From: Thiobacillus sp. | GTDB lineage: Bacteria; Pseudomonadota; Gammaproteobacteria; Burkholderiales; Thiobacillaceae | Direction: 5' to 3' | Assembly: GCA_024235835.1 (NCBI GenBank) | Contig: JACKLQ010000001.1 | Coordinates: forward strand, 1,426,001 to 1,490,000 | DNA: 64,000 nucleotides | In this document: positions 35,936 through 45,500 of the stretch, one piece after another | How the letters are laid out: each line of letters opens with the position of its first letter | Numbering within the stretch: position 1 is the stretch's first letter | The notes under the pieces: model-generated | What the model was told of the DNA's origin: nothing | The model's database searches: none | Seen by the model: only the letters and a program-made list of their open reading frames with translations | Translations under genes and position numbers: made by a program

Positions 35936-36136
35936 TCAGGCGTAGGTATCCACGTTCTGGCCCACACCTTCGGGATTGGAGCTGGCCTGGACCTGATCCT
36001 GGGCCCGCTGGGACTCCTGTTGCAGCACATTGGCCAGCTGCTGCTGGTTCTGCGCTTCATTGCGCACCGCGATCAGGTTGGCCTGAACCTGGCTGGTGGC
36101 CTGGCTCTGCTCGGCTGAAGACACGCCGTCGATCAT
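35936..36136 (-). CDS. Small YjfB-like putative motility protein
   Basis: 66-residue Gln-rich helical protein without signal or membrane segment. Its C-terminus, GVGQNVDTYA, resembles that of short YjfB-family putative motility proteins; this is a weak, short similarity. GAGG stands 6 bases before the ATG. It follows mltA by 30 bases on the same strand and is convergent with tonB. Not otherwise recognised. Confidence 0.55.
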   Translation of the reverse strand: MIDGVSSAEQSQATSQVQANLIAVRNEAQNQQQLANVLQQESQRAQDQVQASSNPEGVGQNVDTYA

Positions 36137-36166
36137 GATCTGCCTCGCTAGGGACTGACTAGAGTT

Positions 36167-37477
36167 TCACTTTAGGCCGATTTTGCCACTTGCGCCATTT
36201 TGACCCGTCATGGGGTAGTCCTTCGGCAGCAGCACCCACATGCGGCCCTTTTGCTTCATGGCCCCGGCCAGTTTGCCCGCCTCGTCGCCGAAGCCCCAGA
36301 AGAAGTCGGCGCGCACGTTCCCCCGGATGGCGCCCCCCGTGTCCTGGGCCAGTACCAGCCGGTTCATGGCCTCGCTGGAATTTGGCCGGGTGGTGGCCAG
36401 CCAGACCGGGGCCCCCATGGGGATGAAGCGGGGGTCCACGGCAATACTGCGCTCCGGCGTGATGGGCACCCCCAGGGAGCCGAAGGGGCCTGCGCCGTGA
36501 TTGTTCAACTCCCGGAAGAAGACATAGCTGGGGTTGGCATTCAGCAGGGCGGGAAGCCGCTCCGGATTGCGCCGCCCCCAGTCCTTGATGCCCTGCATGG
36601 AGGCCTTGTCCAGGGTCAGTTCGCCGTTTTCCACCAGCCATTTGCCGATGGACCGGTAGGGATGGCCGTTCTGGTCCCCGTAACCCACCCGCATCATCTG
36701 GCCATTTTCCAGCTGGATGCGTCCCGAGCCCTGTACCTGCAGGAAGAAGAGTTCCACCGGATCGTCCACCCAGGCCAGTTCCTTGCCCCGAACCGGAGCG
36801 GCCCCCGCCTCGATCTCCTCCCGGGTCCAGTAGGGCACTACCTTGTTGCCCTGGAGACGGCCCCGCAGGCGCAGGCTCTTGAGTTCCGGATAGAGGGCGG
36901 CCAGATCCACCACCAGCAGGTCGTCCGGCGCGGCGTAGAGGGGATAGCGGTATTTGAGGTTGAACTGCCGGCTGCCCCGCAACAGGGGCTCGTAATAGCC
37001 CGTCACCAGGCCTTCGGCGCCGCCGTCAGGCTGCAACACCTGCCAGGGCTGGAAGGCGGCCTGGAAGAAGGTACGGGCGGTCTTCTCGTCCGGTGAGGAA
37101 GGCATGGCGTTCACTGCCTGGCACACCACGCTCCAGGCGCCATTGGCGCGCAGGCCCGCGCAGGATTGCGCCAGGGCGGGCCAGGCCTGGGCCACATCGT
37201 CATTCTGCCAGCCCGGCAACTGGTCCCAGGATGCCGGCTTGAGCCAACTCATGGCGGTCACCGGCGGCTTGACAGCTTCCACTGGCGGCTCGGCGGGGAG
37301 CGATGGCTGGGTTACTGGAGGGCTCGGCGGAGCGGGCACCACCGGTTTATCGAACACGGGCTCGGGCCGGGTGGGCAGGGGTTCAGGCACCGGCTCCGGC
37401 TGTGGTGAGGGACGCACCCCCACTTGGGCGCAGCCCGCCAGGAAAGCCAGCAATACAAAGGGGTAAAACCGGAACAT
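36167..37477 (-). CDS. mltA: Membrane-bound lytic murein transglycosylase A
   Basis: Outer-membrane lipoprotein that cleaves glycan strands to 1,6-anhydro-muropeptides. Lipobox LLAFLAGC puts the lipidated Cys at residue 16, followed by a Pro-rich tether (about 24-75). MltA domain stretches include TGYYEPLLRGSRQFNLKYRY and FFLQVQGSGRI, and the C-terminal 3D domain has IAVDPRFIPMGAPVWL and LAQDTGGAIRGNVRADFFWG with catalytic Asp. 436 residues. Its ATG overlaps the apaG stop by one base. Its anhydromuropeptide products are the eventual source of MurNAc for AmgK/MurU. Confidence 0.95.
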   Translation of the reverse strand: MFRFYPFVLLAFLAGCAQVGVRPSPQPEPVPEPLPTRPEPVFDKPVVPAPPSPPVTQPSLPAEPPVEAVKPPVTAMSWLKPASWDQLPGWQNDDVAQAWPALAQSCAGLRANGAWSVVCQAVNAMPSSPDEKTARTFFQAAFQPWQVLQPDGGAEGLVTGYYEPLLRGSRQFNLKYRYPLYAAPDDLLVVDLAALYPELKSLRLRGRLQGNKVVPYWTREEIEAGAAPVRGKELAWVDDPVELFFLQVQGSGRIQLENGQMMRVGYGDQNGHPYRSIGKWLVENGELTLDKASMQGIKDWGRRNPERLPALLNANPSYVFFRELNNHGAGPFGSLGVPITPERSIAVDPRFIPMGAPVWLATTRPNSSEAMNRLVLAQDTGGAIRGNVRADFFWGFGDEAGKLAGAMKQKGRMWVLLPKDYPMTGQNGASGKIGLK

Positions 37478-37860
37478 CAGTGCAGCACGCGGGGCATGGA
37501 CAGAATGAACTCCGGTATCTCCGCGTCGAACTGGTTGCCGTCCTCCGCCACCATCTGGTAGGTCCCACGCATGGCCCCCACGGGCGTGGCGATGGAAGTG
37601 CCGCTGGTGTACTCGAAACTCTCCCCGGGGCGCAGGAAGGGCTGTTCCCCCACCACGCCCAGGCCCCGAACCTCCTGGACCTTGTCATGGGCATCGCTGA
37701 TCACCCAATGGCGTGAGATCAACTGGGCCGCCACCTGGCCGGTGTTGGCGATCTGGACAGTGTAGGAGAACACGTAGCGCCCGGCGGCTTCATCCGACTG
37801 GTCAGGCACGAAGGTGGCCTGGGCCGTGACGGTGATGTGGTACTTCCTGCTCTCTGCCAT
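37477..37860 (-). CDS. apaG: ApaG domain protein
   Basis: Small fibronectin-III-like protein, genetically linked to Co2+/Mg2+ homeostasis; biochemical role unclear. 127 residues, the standard length, from MAESRKYHITVTAQATFVPD. The conserved core is YTVQIANTGQVAAQLISRHW followed by VQEVRGLGVVGEQPFLRPGE and YTSGTSIATPVGAMRGTYQM. An in-frame ATG 27 codons upstream is rejected because it exceeds the family length. Divergent from rpe. Confidence 0.95.
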   Translation of the reverse strand: MAESRKYHITVTAQATFVPDQSDEAAGRYVFSYTVQIANTGQVAAQLISRHWVISDAHDKVQEVRGLGVVGEQPFLRPGESFEYTSGTSIATPVGAMRGTYQMVAEDGNQFDAEIPEFILSMPRVLH

Positions 37861-38046
37861 GGAACTCGAAGGAATGGTCTGAATGGAGTGTGTTGGAAGG
37901 GTTGCGACCGGGCCTTGCCGACCCGTCCGTCCGGATTGCACACGAATCGGGCCCGCCTGTCCAGCCTGATGCCAATGGGGTCTTGGCCTGTATTCCGCCG
38001 GCCGGCGCGGTTAATATTGGGGTTTTGTCCGTTTCAGGGAACCGCC

Positions 38047-38733
38047 ATGGCCGACTATCAGATTGCCCCCTCCATCCTCTCCGCCAACTTCGCCAAACTG
38101 GGCGAGGAAGTGGACAACGTCCTCAAGTCCGGCGCCGACATCGTCCACTTCGACGTGATGGACAACCACTACGTGCCCAACCTGACCATCGGCCCCCTGG
38201 TGTGCGAGGCCCTGCGCAAGCACGGTGTCACCGCTCCCATCGACGTGCACCTGATGGTCAAGCCCGTGGACCGCATCATCCCCGACTTCGCCAAGGCCGG
38301 CGCCACCTACATCACCTTCCACCCGGAAGCCTCCGAGCACATCGACCGCACCATCGGCCTGATCAAGGAAAGCGGTAGCAAGGCCGGCCTGGTGTTCAAC
38401 CCCGCCACCCCCCTGGACGTGCTGGAATACATGCTGCCCAAGCTGGACATGGTGCTGCTCATGTCCGTGAACCCCGGCTTCGGCGGCCAGAAGTTCATCC
38501 CCTACGTGCTGGACAAGGCCCGCAAGGTGAGCCAGATGATCAAGGCCGGCGGCCACACCTGCCGCCTGGAGATCGACGGCGGCGTGGGCCCCGGCAATAT
38601 CTGTGAAGTGGCCAAGGCCGGCGTGGACACCTTCGTGGCCGGCTCCGCCATCTTCGGTGCCGCCAAGGATACGGACCCCAACCGTTACGACAGCGTCGTG
38701 GCCGCCATGCGCGCGGAACTGGCCAAGGCATGA
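38047..38733 (+). CDS. rpe: Ribulose-phosphate 3-epimerase
   Basis: Interconverts ribulose-5-phosphate and xylulose-5-phosphate in the pentose phosphate or Calvin cycle. TIM barrel of 228 residues: IAPSILSANFAKLGEEV, DIVHFDVMDNHYVPNLTIGP with metal-binding His and Asp, HLMV, MSVNPGFGGQ and EIDGGV. GGGA precedes the ATG by 6 bases. The stop overlaps the start of gph (ATGA). rpe-gph-trpE is a classic proteobacterial order. Confidence 0.97.
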   Translation: MADYQIAPSILSANFAKLGEEVDNVLKSGADIVHFDVMDNHYVPNLTIGPLVCEALRKHGVTAPIDVHLMVKPVDRIIPDFAKAGATYITFHPEASEHIDRTIGLIKESGSKAGLVFNPATPLDVLEYMLPKLDMVLLMSVNPGFGGQKFIPYVLDKARKVSQMIKAGGHTCRLEIDGGVGPGNICEVAKAGVDTFVAGSAIFGAAKDTDPNRYDSVVAAMRAELAKA

Positions 38734-39488
38734 TGAGCGTGAAGGGAGAAGGGACCGCGCCTGAGGCGCTCAAGGGGGAAGGGCAACCGGGGAACACTCT
38801 TCCCCCTTCCCCCTTCCCCCTTTACATCAAAGCCGTCGTCATCGACCTGGACGGCACCCTGCTGGACACCGCGCCGGATCTGGCGGATGCCGCCATGGCC
38901 ATGGCGTCCGATCTGGGCCTGCCGCCCATCGACCTGGCCGAGGTCAAGACCTACATCGGCAACGGCGTCTCCCGCCTGGTGAAGCGCGTGCTCACCCGGG
39001 ACATGCATGCGGATCCGGCCCCGGAACTGTTTGCCAAGGCCCTGCCCATCTACGAAAAACACTACGCCGCCTGGGTATCCCGCAAGAGCCGCTCCTTCCC
39101 CGGCGTGGAGGATGGCCTGAAGGCACTGAAGGCCAGCGGCATCCACGTAGCCTGCATCACCAACAAGGCGGAACGCTTCACCCACCCGCTGCTGAAGGAC
39201 ACGGGCCTGTTCGATTACTTCGAGCTCATCCTGTCCGGCGACACCCTGCCGGAGAAGAAACCCTCCCCCCTGCCCTTGCTGCATGCCTGCGCGGTGTTCG
39301 ATTGCGAGCCCAATGAACTGCTGCTGATCGGCGACTCCCTCAATGACACCCAGGCCGCCCGGGCCGCCGGCAGCCACGTGTTCTGCGTGCCCTACGGCTA
39401 CAACCGGGGCCGGCCCGTCACCGAACTTGACTTGGATGCCGTGGTGGAAAGCCTGGCCGAGGCAGCGAAGCTGATCGTCAGGAAATGA
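38730..39488 (+). CDS. gph: Phosphoglycolate phosphatase with repeat-derived N-terminal extension
   Basis: HAD phosphatase that removes 2-phosphoglycolate. The HAD core starts at residue 32: IKAVVIDLDGTLLDTAPDLA, followed by ITNKAERFT (motif II), LPEKKPSPLP (motif III Lys) and LLIGDSLNDTQAARAAG (motif IV). Residues 3-31 (from SVKGEG to PPSPFP) are not part of the family and are encoded by a G/C-skewed repeat with inverted arms. The reading frame is kept, so the protein should still be made, coupled to rpe. 252 residues. Confidence 0.92.
   Translation: MMSVKGEGTAPEALKGEGQPGNTLPPSPFPLYIKAVVIDLDGTLLDTAPDLADAAMAMASDLGLPPIDLAEVKTYIGNGVSRLVKRVLTRDMHADPAPELFAKALPIYEKHYAAWVSRKSRSFPGVEDGLKALKASGIHVACITNKAERFTHPLLKDTGLFDYFELILSGDTLPEKKPSPLPLLHACAVFDCEPNELLLIGDSLNDTQAARAAGSHVFCVPYGYNRGRPVTELDLDAVVESLAEAAKLIVRK
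38736..38822 (+). repeat. Repeat element inside the 5' end of gph
   Basis: Contains GAAGGGAGAAGGG (38741), the hairpin GCGCCTGAGGCGC (38757-38769), and a 12-bp inverted repeat AAGGGGGAAGGG (38772-38783) / CCCTTCCCCCTT (38811-38822). The right arm includes three tandem TTCCCCC heptamers (38800-38820). It encodes VKGEG-type and PPSPFP-type peptides, a pattern typical of small dispersed repeats translated in frame. A related AGCGTGAAC-type stretch lies reversed near 39560-39590. Confidence 0.6.
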
Positions 39489-39525
39489 ACCTGAACACTC
39501 TGGAAACCGGAAGAACGGAACGCCC

Positions 39526-39540
39526 CGCCATGCGATGGCG
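39526..39540 (+). other. Hairpin between gph and trpE
   Basis: CGCCAT-GCG-ATGGCG is a perfect 6-bp stem with a 3-base loop, 55 bases before the trpE start. No T-run follows, so it is probably not an intrinsic terminator. I see no leader peptide with tandem Trp codons. Confidence 0.35.
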
Positions 39541-39595
39541 TGGCTGAGGCCCAATCCCTTTCATGTTTCCCCGTTCACGCTTTCCGGAGTACCTC

Positions 39596-41098
<1,503 letters not shown>

Positions 41099-41100
41099 AT

Positions 41101-41114
41101 ACGGTCCGGACCGT
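41101..41114. promoter_or_regulatory. 14-bp perfect palindrome after trpE
   Basis: ACGGTCCGGACCGT lies two bases after the trpE stop and about 100 bases ahead of the next gene. No T-run follows, so an operator for the large downstream gene is at least as likely as a terminator. Confidence 0.4.
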
Positions 41115-41151
41115 TCCTACCCATTTCGGACCCGGAAATCCCGCATTTTTT

Positions 41152-41167
41152 GGCTGCCCTGGCAGCC
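41152..41167. promoter_or_regulatory. Inverted repeat just upstream of the large gene
   Basis: GGCTGCC-CT-GGCAGCC, 7-bp arms with a 2-base centre, preceded by TTTTTT. On the plus strand it is about 47 bases before the chosen start; it may be an operator. On the minus strand the hairpin would be followed by A-rich RNA, so it is not a terminator in that direction. Confidence 0.4.
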
Positions 41168-41214
41168 GTTCAATGCGAAAATTCCGGGTCGTATGCATCC
41201 AAGCTTCAATTCCC

Positions 41215-44200
41215 ATGAGAAATGACCTGACGCGTGCCTTTCAGCGGGCACACCGACCCATCGCGCCCGAGCGCCTGCGCCGGCTGCGCCAGATCAATCT
41301 GCAACTGGCCGCCCTGGATCAGCCGGGCTGGCTAGGTGACGAGGACCACTGGCTGGAGATCGCCGACGATCTGCTGCGCAACTACCGCCAGCACCGGCGC
41401 CTGCTCCAGGACTACCGCTGCCCCGCCGACCAGCGCATCCAGGACTTCGTCAACGGCTACCTGCTGCGCAACGGCAACGACGATCATGTGGCCCTGCCCG
41501 CCGTGAGCTTCGTGCTGGACGGCCCCGGCCTGGCGGCGGAACTCTCCCTGCCCGTGGAGGACGACCGTTTCGAATCCCCCTGGATCACATCCTACCGGGT
41601 GAAGCAGGGCGTGCTGCACAACCCCCAGAAGGACCGCCGCACCACGGAGGGCGTGTTCCACGTGGTGGATGGCGGCCTGCCCGTCGCCTGGGACAAGAAG
41701 GTCGTCCCCGTGGCCACCTTCGCCGCCCTGTTCAAGGCGGCCATGAACCCGCCGGAAGCCCTCACCCGCCTGCCCTTCACCAGCGGCCAGGAACGGGAAG
41801 CCCACATGTGGGTGTCCCTGCTGCTGCGCCCCCTGGTGTCTCCTGCCGTGCCCGGCGTCATGCCGGAGAAGCGCATGGAAACCCGCTTCTTCGCCCCCGG
41901 TGGCCTGGTATCCAACCTGGACTTCGTGGAACGCATCTTCGGCAACGGCGGCGACCCCTACCTGCCCCAGAACGACGCGGGCCTGGATGTGGACCACTGG
42001 TCCGGCCACACGGGCTGCGTGATCCTGGCCCCCCACCTCATCGAGCTCACCAAGAAGGCGGTGGGCCTGCCCCACTGGGACCAGGCCACGGAACGCCAGC
42101 GCCGGGACGGCATGTGCTGGCAGGACGAGAACGAGAAATACAACGACGGCTCCGCCTTCAAGGTGGTATGCCGGGACTTGAACGGCGTCATCGTCACCCT
42201 CATTGCCGACAACTACTTCGGCTATTCAAAGAAGGAGATCAAGTCCCAGATCTCCTACGCCACCAACCTGTTCGGCGGCTGCGAGGAGGAACACTCCGGC
42301 GGCGCCCTGGCCTTCCCCCGCTTCAACCTGGGTGACAGCTACATCCTGGATTCCAAGTACCTGGCGGATGGCCACACCTATGCCGAGCTGCAGACCAGCT
42401 ATGCCGACCTCATCGATTTCCGCCCCGAGGGTTATGGCGTGGACCGGAACTGGCGCCAGGTCATCTTCCTGCCGGAGGATGCCCGCCTGGACCTGCTGGA
42501 ACAGCGTGCCACCTGGCAGACCAATGGCGAAGCCCAAAGCCTCAAGCTGCTGGCTGGGTACACCTACTTCTATCCCTGCGGCCTCAAGGTGCACCTGCAG
42601 AAGCACCCCCACGCCCCTTCCTGGCGCCTGGTGGGCACCGAGGCGGAAGGCACCTTCTGCTACAAGCCCTGCACCGTGTCCGGTGGCGGCAAGTCGGAAA
42701 TCTCCAAATCCCTGGTGAGCGCCCTGCTGTCCGGTCCCTACTACGTGCAGAACCTGAAAGAGGATCTGGACCAGGTGGAAGTCATCTTCCAGCGGGATTT
42801 CTCCACCCGCTACAAGTCCGGCGACACCTCCGATCAGCGGGGCTTGCTGGACATGAGCCGCACCCTGGGCTCCGTCATCCGCCTGCTGACGCCATCCGAG
42901 GAATACTCCCAGGAGTACAACGCCTGGCTGACCACCATTCCCCAACACATCCGCGCCCTGGTGTTCGTCATCAAGCGCTTCTACCGTGAGGAATGGGGCC
43001 AGGAAGGGGAAAACGCCTGGCGCGAGCACTTCCACGTTGACCTGGTGAATAACCACCCCGCCCATGAACTTAAGTATCACCGCCGGGAGCTGGTGGCCAG
43101 CTTCATGCGCCTGGGCCGCCTGGAGGACAACACCTGGCGAGTGTACAAGCTGCGCCAGGATTTCGTGCGTGCCGGCAAGATCCAGCTGGCGGACGACATT
43201 GCCGTGTCCACCACCCTGCCTGCGCGCCACATGGCCCACCCCCGGCCCAACAGCCTCAACGCACCGGCGGTGAAGATCGTGGCCAACTGCGAAGCCCGCC
43301 TGTTCCAGCGCCCGGACGACGCCAAGCTGCGGGGCGTGGACGCCCAGACGGAACGGGACCTCACCGAAGCGGACAACTTCATCTCCAACTTCGAGCCCCT
43401 CACCCGCCAGGACGCCAGCGAGCTCACCGAGGACGTAGTGAATTTCCACCACTACACCCCGGAGATGCAGCGCTTCATCCGGGAGGCGGCCCAGGAGGAC
43501 GGCTACTTCGTCTCTTCCGCCCACGCCCGCCTGGTGAACGGCAAGCCCAGCCCCAACGTGCGTTACCTGCAGAAGCGTCCGGACCTGCTGGCACCCCGGG
43601 AAAGCCACGTGGCCCAGATGGGCGCCCGCCTGGCCCGGCGCATGCCCGCCGACGCCCCGGTGCACTGGCCCGTGGACGCCATGCTGCCCGGCCGCCGCAA
43701 CAATCCGGCCAGACCCGGCATCCGCCCCCTGGCCGTTTACGGCCCCCTGCACTACCAGGACCTGCCCGAACTGTTCATGGACTTCATCGCCAGCCTGTCT
43801 GGCAAATCCCCTTCCACCACCGGCGCGGGTTCCGAGGGAGCCCTCACCAAGGGCCCCTTCAACGCCCTCACCTATACGGCGGACCTGAACAACGCCCTGG
43901 TGTCCTTCATGCTCTGCGGCCACGACGGCTTCTCCAGCGCCGCAGGCTTCATCGGCGCCAACAGGCGCGTGGACCACGACGTCAGCTTCCTGGTGCCGGA
44001 GATCTGGTGCCGCCTGTCACCCAAGGAGCGCAGCGCCCAGTGGCTCATCGACAAGGGCTACCTGGAAAAGGTGCGGGACTTCGACCACAACGGCCTGCAC
44101 GTGCCGGCCAGCCGCCTGGGCTACCGCATCACCGCCCGCTTCCTTCACGCCTACCTGGGCAAGCTGTTCGACGACCCGGTGGGCATCTTCGACGAGGCCA

Positions 44201-44670
44201 TGCTGCGACCGGAGACCCAGAACCTGGACGACTTCGCCGACGGCGTGTTGCACATCGCCGAAATGCACCAGAAGGTGGCCCAGGGGTACCTGGCCGATGG
44301 CTCCGTGGAAGACGCCTGCCCCCCTCTCAAGGCCCTGCTGCACATCATGGCCGAAGGCCAATACGAGGGTAAGGACCTGGCCCACCCGGACATTCGCGCC
44401 CTGTTCACCAGGGAGTACCTGCTGGCCAGCGAATGGTACCAGGAGCGCCTCGTCATCAAGCAGCAGCGGGACCTGGAAATGGCCCGTCACCAGGTGGCCT
44501 ACCTGGACAGTTTCCTCAATTCCACCACCTGTTGCGAACCCGACCTGCGGGTGCACTGCGAGGCCCGTCTCCTGCGGGCCAAGGCCCGCCTGTCGGAAGT
44601 GGAATCTGCCGCCTACCTGGAGGGACTGCGGGGCGGACTGGGTGCGGACTGGGTGCATCGAACGGCTTGA
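41215..44670 (+). CDS. Large protein, probable PPi-dependent phosphoenolpyruvate carboxykinase
   Basis: 1151-residue soluble protein with no signal or membrane segment. From memory of the family, size and stretches such as SGHTGCVILAPHLIELTKKA, NYFGYSKKEIKSQISYATNL followed by FGGCEEEHSGGALAFPR, and the glycine-rich VSGGGKSEISKSLV (about residue 492) fit the diphosphate-type PEP carboxykinase, which interconverts PEP + CO2 + Pi and oxaloacetate + PPi. I cannot confirm this by alignment. ATG 41215 is preferred to ATG 41173 because the intervening codons have unusually low third-position GC; neither has a clear ribosome binding site. It replaces trpGDC after trpE and has two inverted repeats upstream. 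Confidence 0.6.
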   Translation: MRNDLTRAFQRAHRPIAPERLRRLRQINLQLAALDQPGWLGDEDHWLEIADDLLRNYRQHRRLLQDYRCPADQRIQDFVNGYLLRNGNDDHVALPAVSFVLDGPGLAAELSLPVEDDRFESPWITSYRVKQGVLHNPQKDRRTTEGVFHVVDGGLPVAWDKKVVPVATFAALFKAAMNPPEALTRLPFTSGQEREAHMWVSLLLRPLVSPAVPGVMPEKRMETRFFAPGGLVSNLDFVERIFGNGGDPYLPQNDAGLDVDHWSGHTGCVILAPHLIELTKKAVGLPHWDQATERQRRDGMCWQDENEKYNDGSAFKVVCRDLNGVIVTLIADNYFGYSKKEIKSQISYATNLFGGCEEEHSGGALAFPRFNLGDSYILDSKYLADGHTYAELQTSYADLIDFRPEGYGVDRNWRQVIFLPEDARLDLLEQRATWQTNGEAQSLKLLAGYTYFYPCGLKVHLQKHPHAPSWRLVGTEAEGTFCYKPCTVSGGGKSEISKSLVSALLSGPYYVQNLKEDLDQVEVIFQRDFSTRYKSGDTSDQRGLLDMSRTLGSVIRLLTPSEEYSQEYNAWLTTIPQHIRALVFVIKRFYREEWGQEGENAWREHFHVDLVNNHPAHELKYHRRELVASFMRLGRLEDNTWRVYKLRQDFVRAGKIQLADDIAVSTTLPARHMAHPRPNSLNAPAVKIVANCEARLFQRPDDAKLRGVDAQTERDLTEADNFISNFEPLTRQDASELTEDVVNFHHYTPEMQRFIREAAQEDGYFVSSAHARLVNGKPSPNVRYLQKRPDLLAPRESHVAQMGARLARRMPADAPVHWPVDAMLPGRRNNPARPGIRPLAVYGPLHYQDLPELFMDFIASLSGKSPSTTGAGSEGALTKGPFNALTYTADLNNALVSFMLCGHDGFSSAAGFIGANRRVDHDVSFLVPEIWCRLSPKERSAQWLIDKGYLEKVRDFDHNGLHVPASRLGYRITARFLHAYLGKLFDDPVGIFDEAMLRPETQNLDDFADGVLHIAEMHQKVAQGYLADGSVEDACPPLKALLHIMAEGQYEGKDLAHPDIRALFTREYLLASEWYQERLVIKQQRDLEMARHQVAYLDSFLNSTTCCEPDLRVHCEARLLRAKARLSEVESAAYLEGLRGGLGADWVHRTA

Positions 44671-44725
44671 AGTCCCTGGCACTGCCCAGTCTTTCGGCGC
44701 CCACTCCAGGACCAGGAAACCCAGC

Positions 44726-45457
44726 ATGACCGAACTCATTCGCCTGTCCAAGCTCATGTCCGAGCGGGGTATCTGCTCCCGCCGGGAGGCGGACGCCTTC
44801 ATCGAGCAAGGCCTGGTGTTCGTGGACGGCCAGCGCATTTCCGAGCTGGGCACCCGGGTGGACCCCAACTGCAAGATCCATCTGGCCCAGCAGGCCCAGA
44901 AACAGCAGCAGCAACGGGTGACGATCCTGCTGCACAAGCCCGTGGGCTTCGTCTCCGGCCAGCCGGAGCCCGGCTATCAGCCCGCCGTCACACTGATCCG
45001 CCCGGAGAGCCAGTGGCAGGAAGGTGGGGGCCCCCGCTTCTCCCCCGCCATGCTCAAGGGACTGGCCCCCGCCGGACGACTGGACATCGACTCCACCGGG
45101 CTGCTGGTGCTCACCCAGGACGGCCGCGTGGCCAAGCAGCTCATCGGCGACGACTCCCAGGTGGACAAGGAATACCTGGTACGGGTGGAAGGGCTACTTT
45201 CGGAGCGGGGCCTGGCCCTGCTCAACCACGGCCTGGAGCTGGACGGTCGCCAGTTACGCCCCGCCAAGGTCAGCTGGCAGAACGAAGACCAGCTCAAGTT
45301 CATCCTGAGGGAGGGCCGCAAGCGCCAGATTCGCCGCATGTGCGAGCTGGTGGGCCTGAAGGTGGTGGGCCTTAAGCGGGTCCGCATCGGCCAGGTGAGC
45401 CTGGGCCACCTGCCTTTGGGCCAATGGCGGCCTTTGCAGCCGGGAGAACGCTTCTAA
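44726..45457 (+). CDS. rluF: 23S rRNA pseudouridine synthase (RluF-like)
   Basis: RsuA-family enzyme that isomerises a 23S rRNA uridine (U2604 for E. coli RluF). An N-terminal S4 domain (RLSKLMSERGICSRREADAF) precedes the catalytic core with GRLDIDSTGLLVLTQDG, which contains the catalytic Asp. Later motifs are KEYLVRVEG and EGRKRQIRRMCELVGLKV. 243 residues. AGGA precedes the ATG by 8 bases. Distinguishing RluF from RluB or RluE rests on length and overall look. Confidence 0.82.
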   Translation: MTELIRLSKLMSERGICSRREADAFIEQGLVFVDGQRISELGTRVDPNCKIHLAQQAQKQQQQRVTILLHKPVGFVSGQPEPGYQPAVTLIRPESQWQEGGGPRFSPAMLKGLAPAGRLDIDSTGLLVLTQDGRVAKQLIGDDSQVDKEYLVRVEGLLSERGLALLNHGLELDGRQLRPAKVSWQNEDQLKFILREGRKRQIRRMCELVGLKVVGLKRVRIGQVSLGHLPLGQWRPLQPGERF

Positions 45458-45500
45458 CGCCTGTCATCATGAATGGGGGCCAAGTTGCTACCATTTATCC

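Noticed and set aside
36137..36166. FliA promoter upstream of the YjfB-like gene
   Set aside because: A CTAAAG-like hexamer is present near the mltA end, but at N15 the -10 matches GCCGATAA at only about 4 of 8 positions.
38800..38820. CRISPR-like or satellite array
   Set aside because: Only three 7-base TTCCCCC units without spacers; it is a simple tandem repeat inside a small repeat element.
42226..43977. 583-codon minus-strand ORF inside the large protein gene
   Set aside because: No family features, His/Gln/Gly-rich shadow composition; the plus strand protein has coherent motifs.
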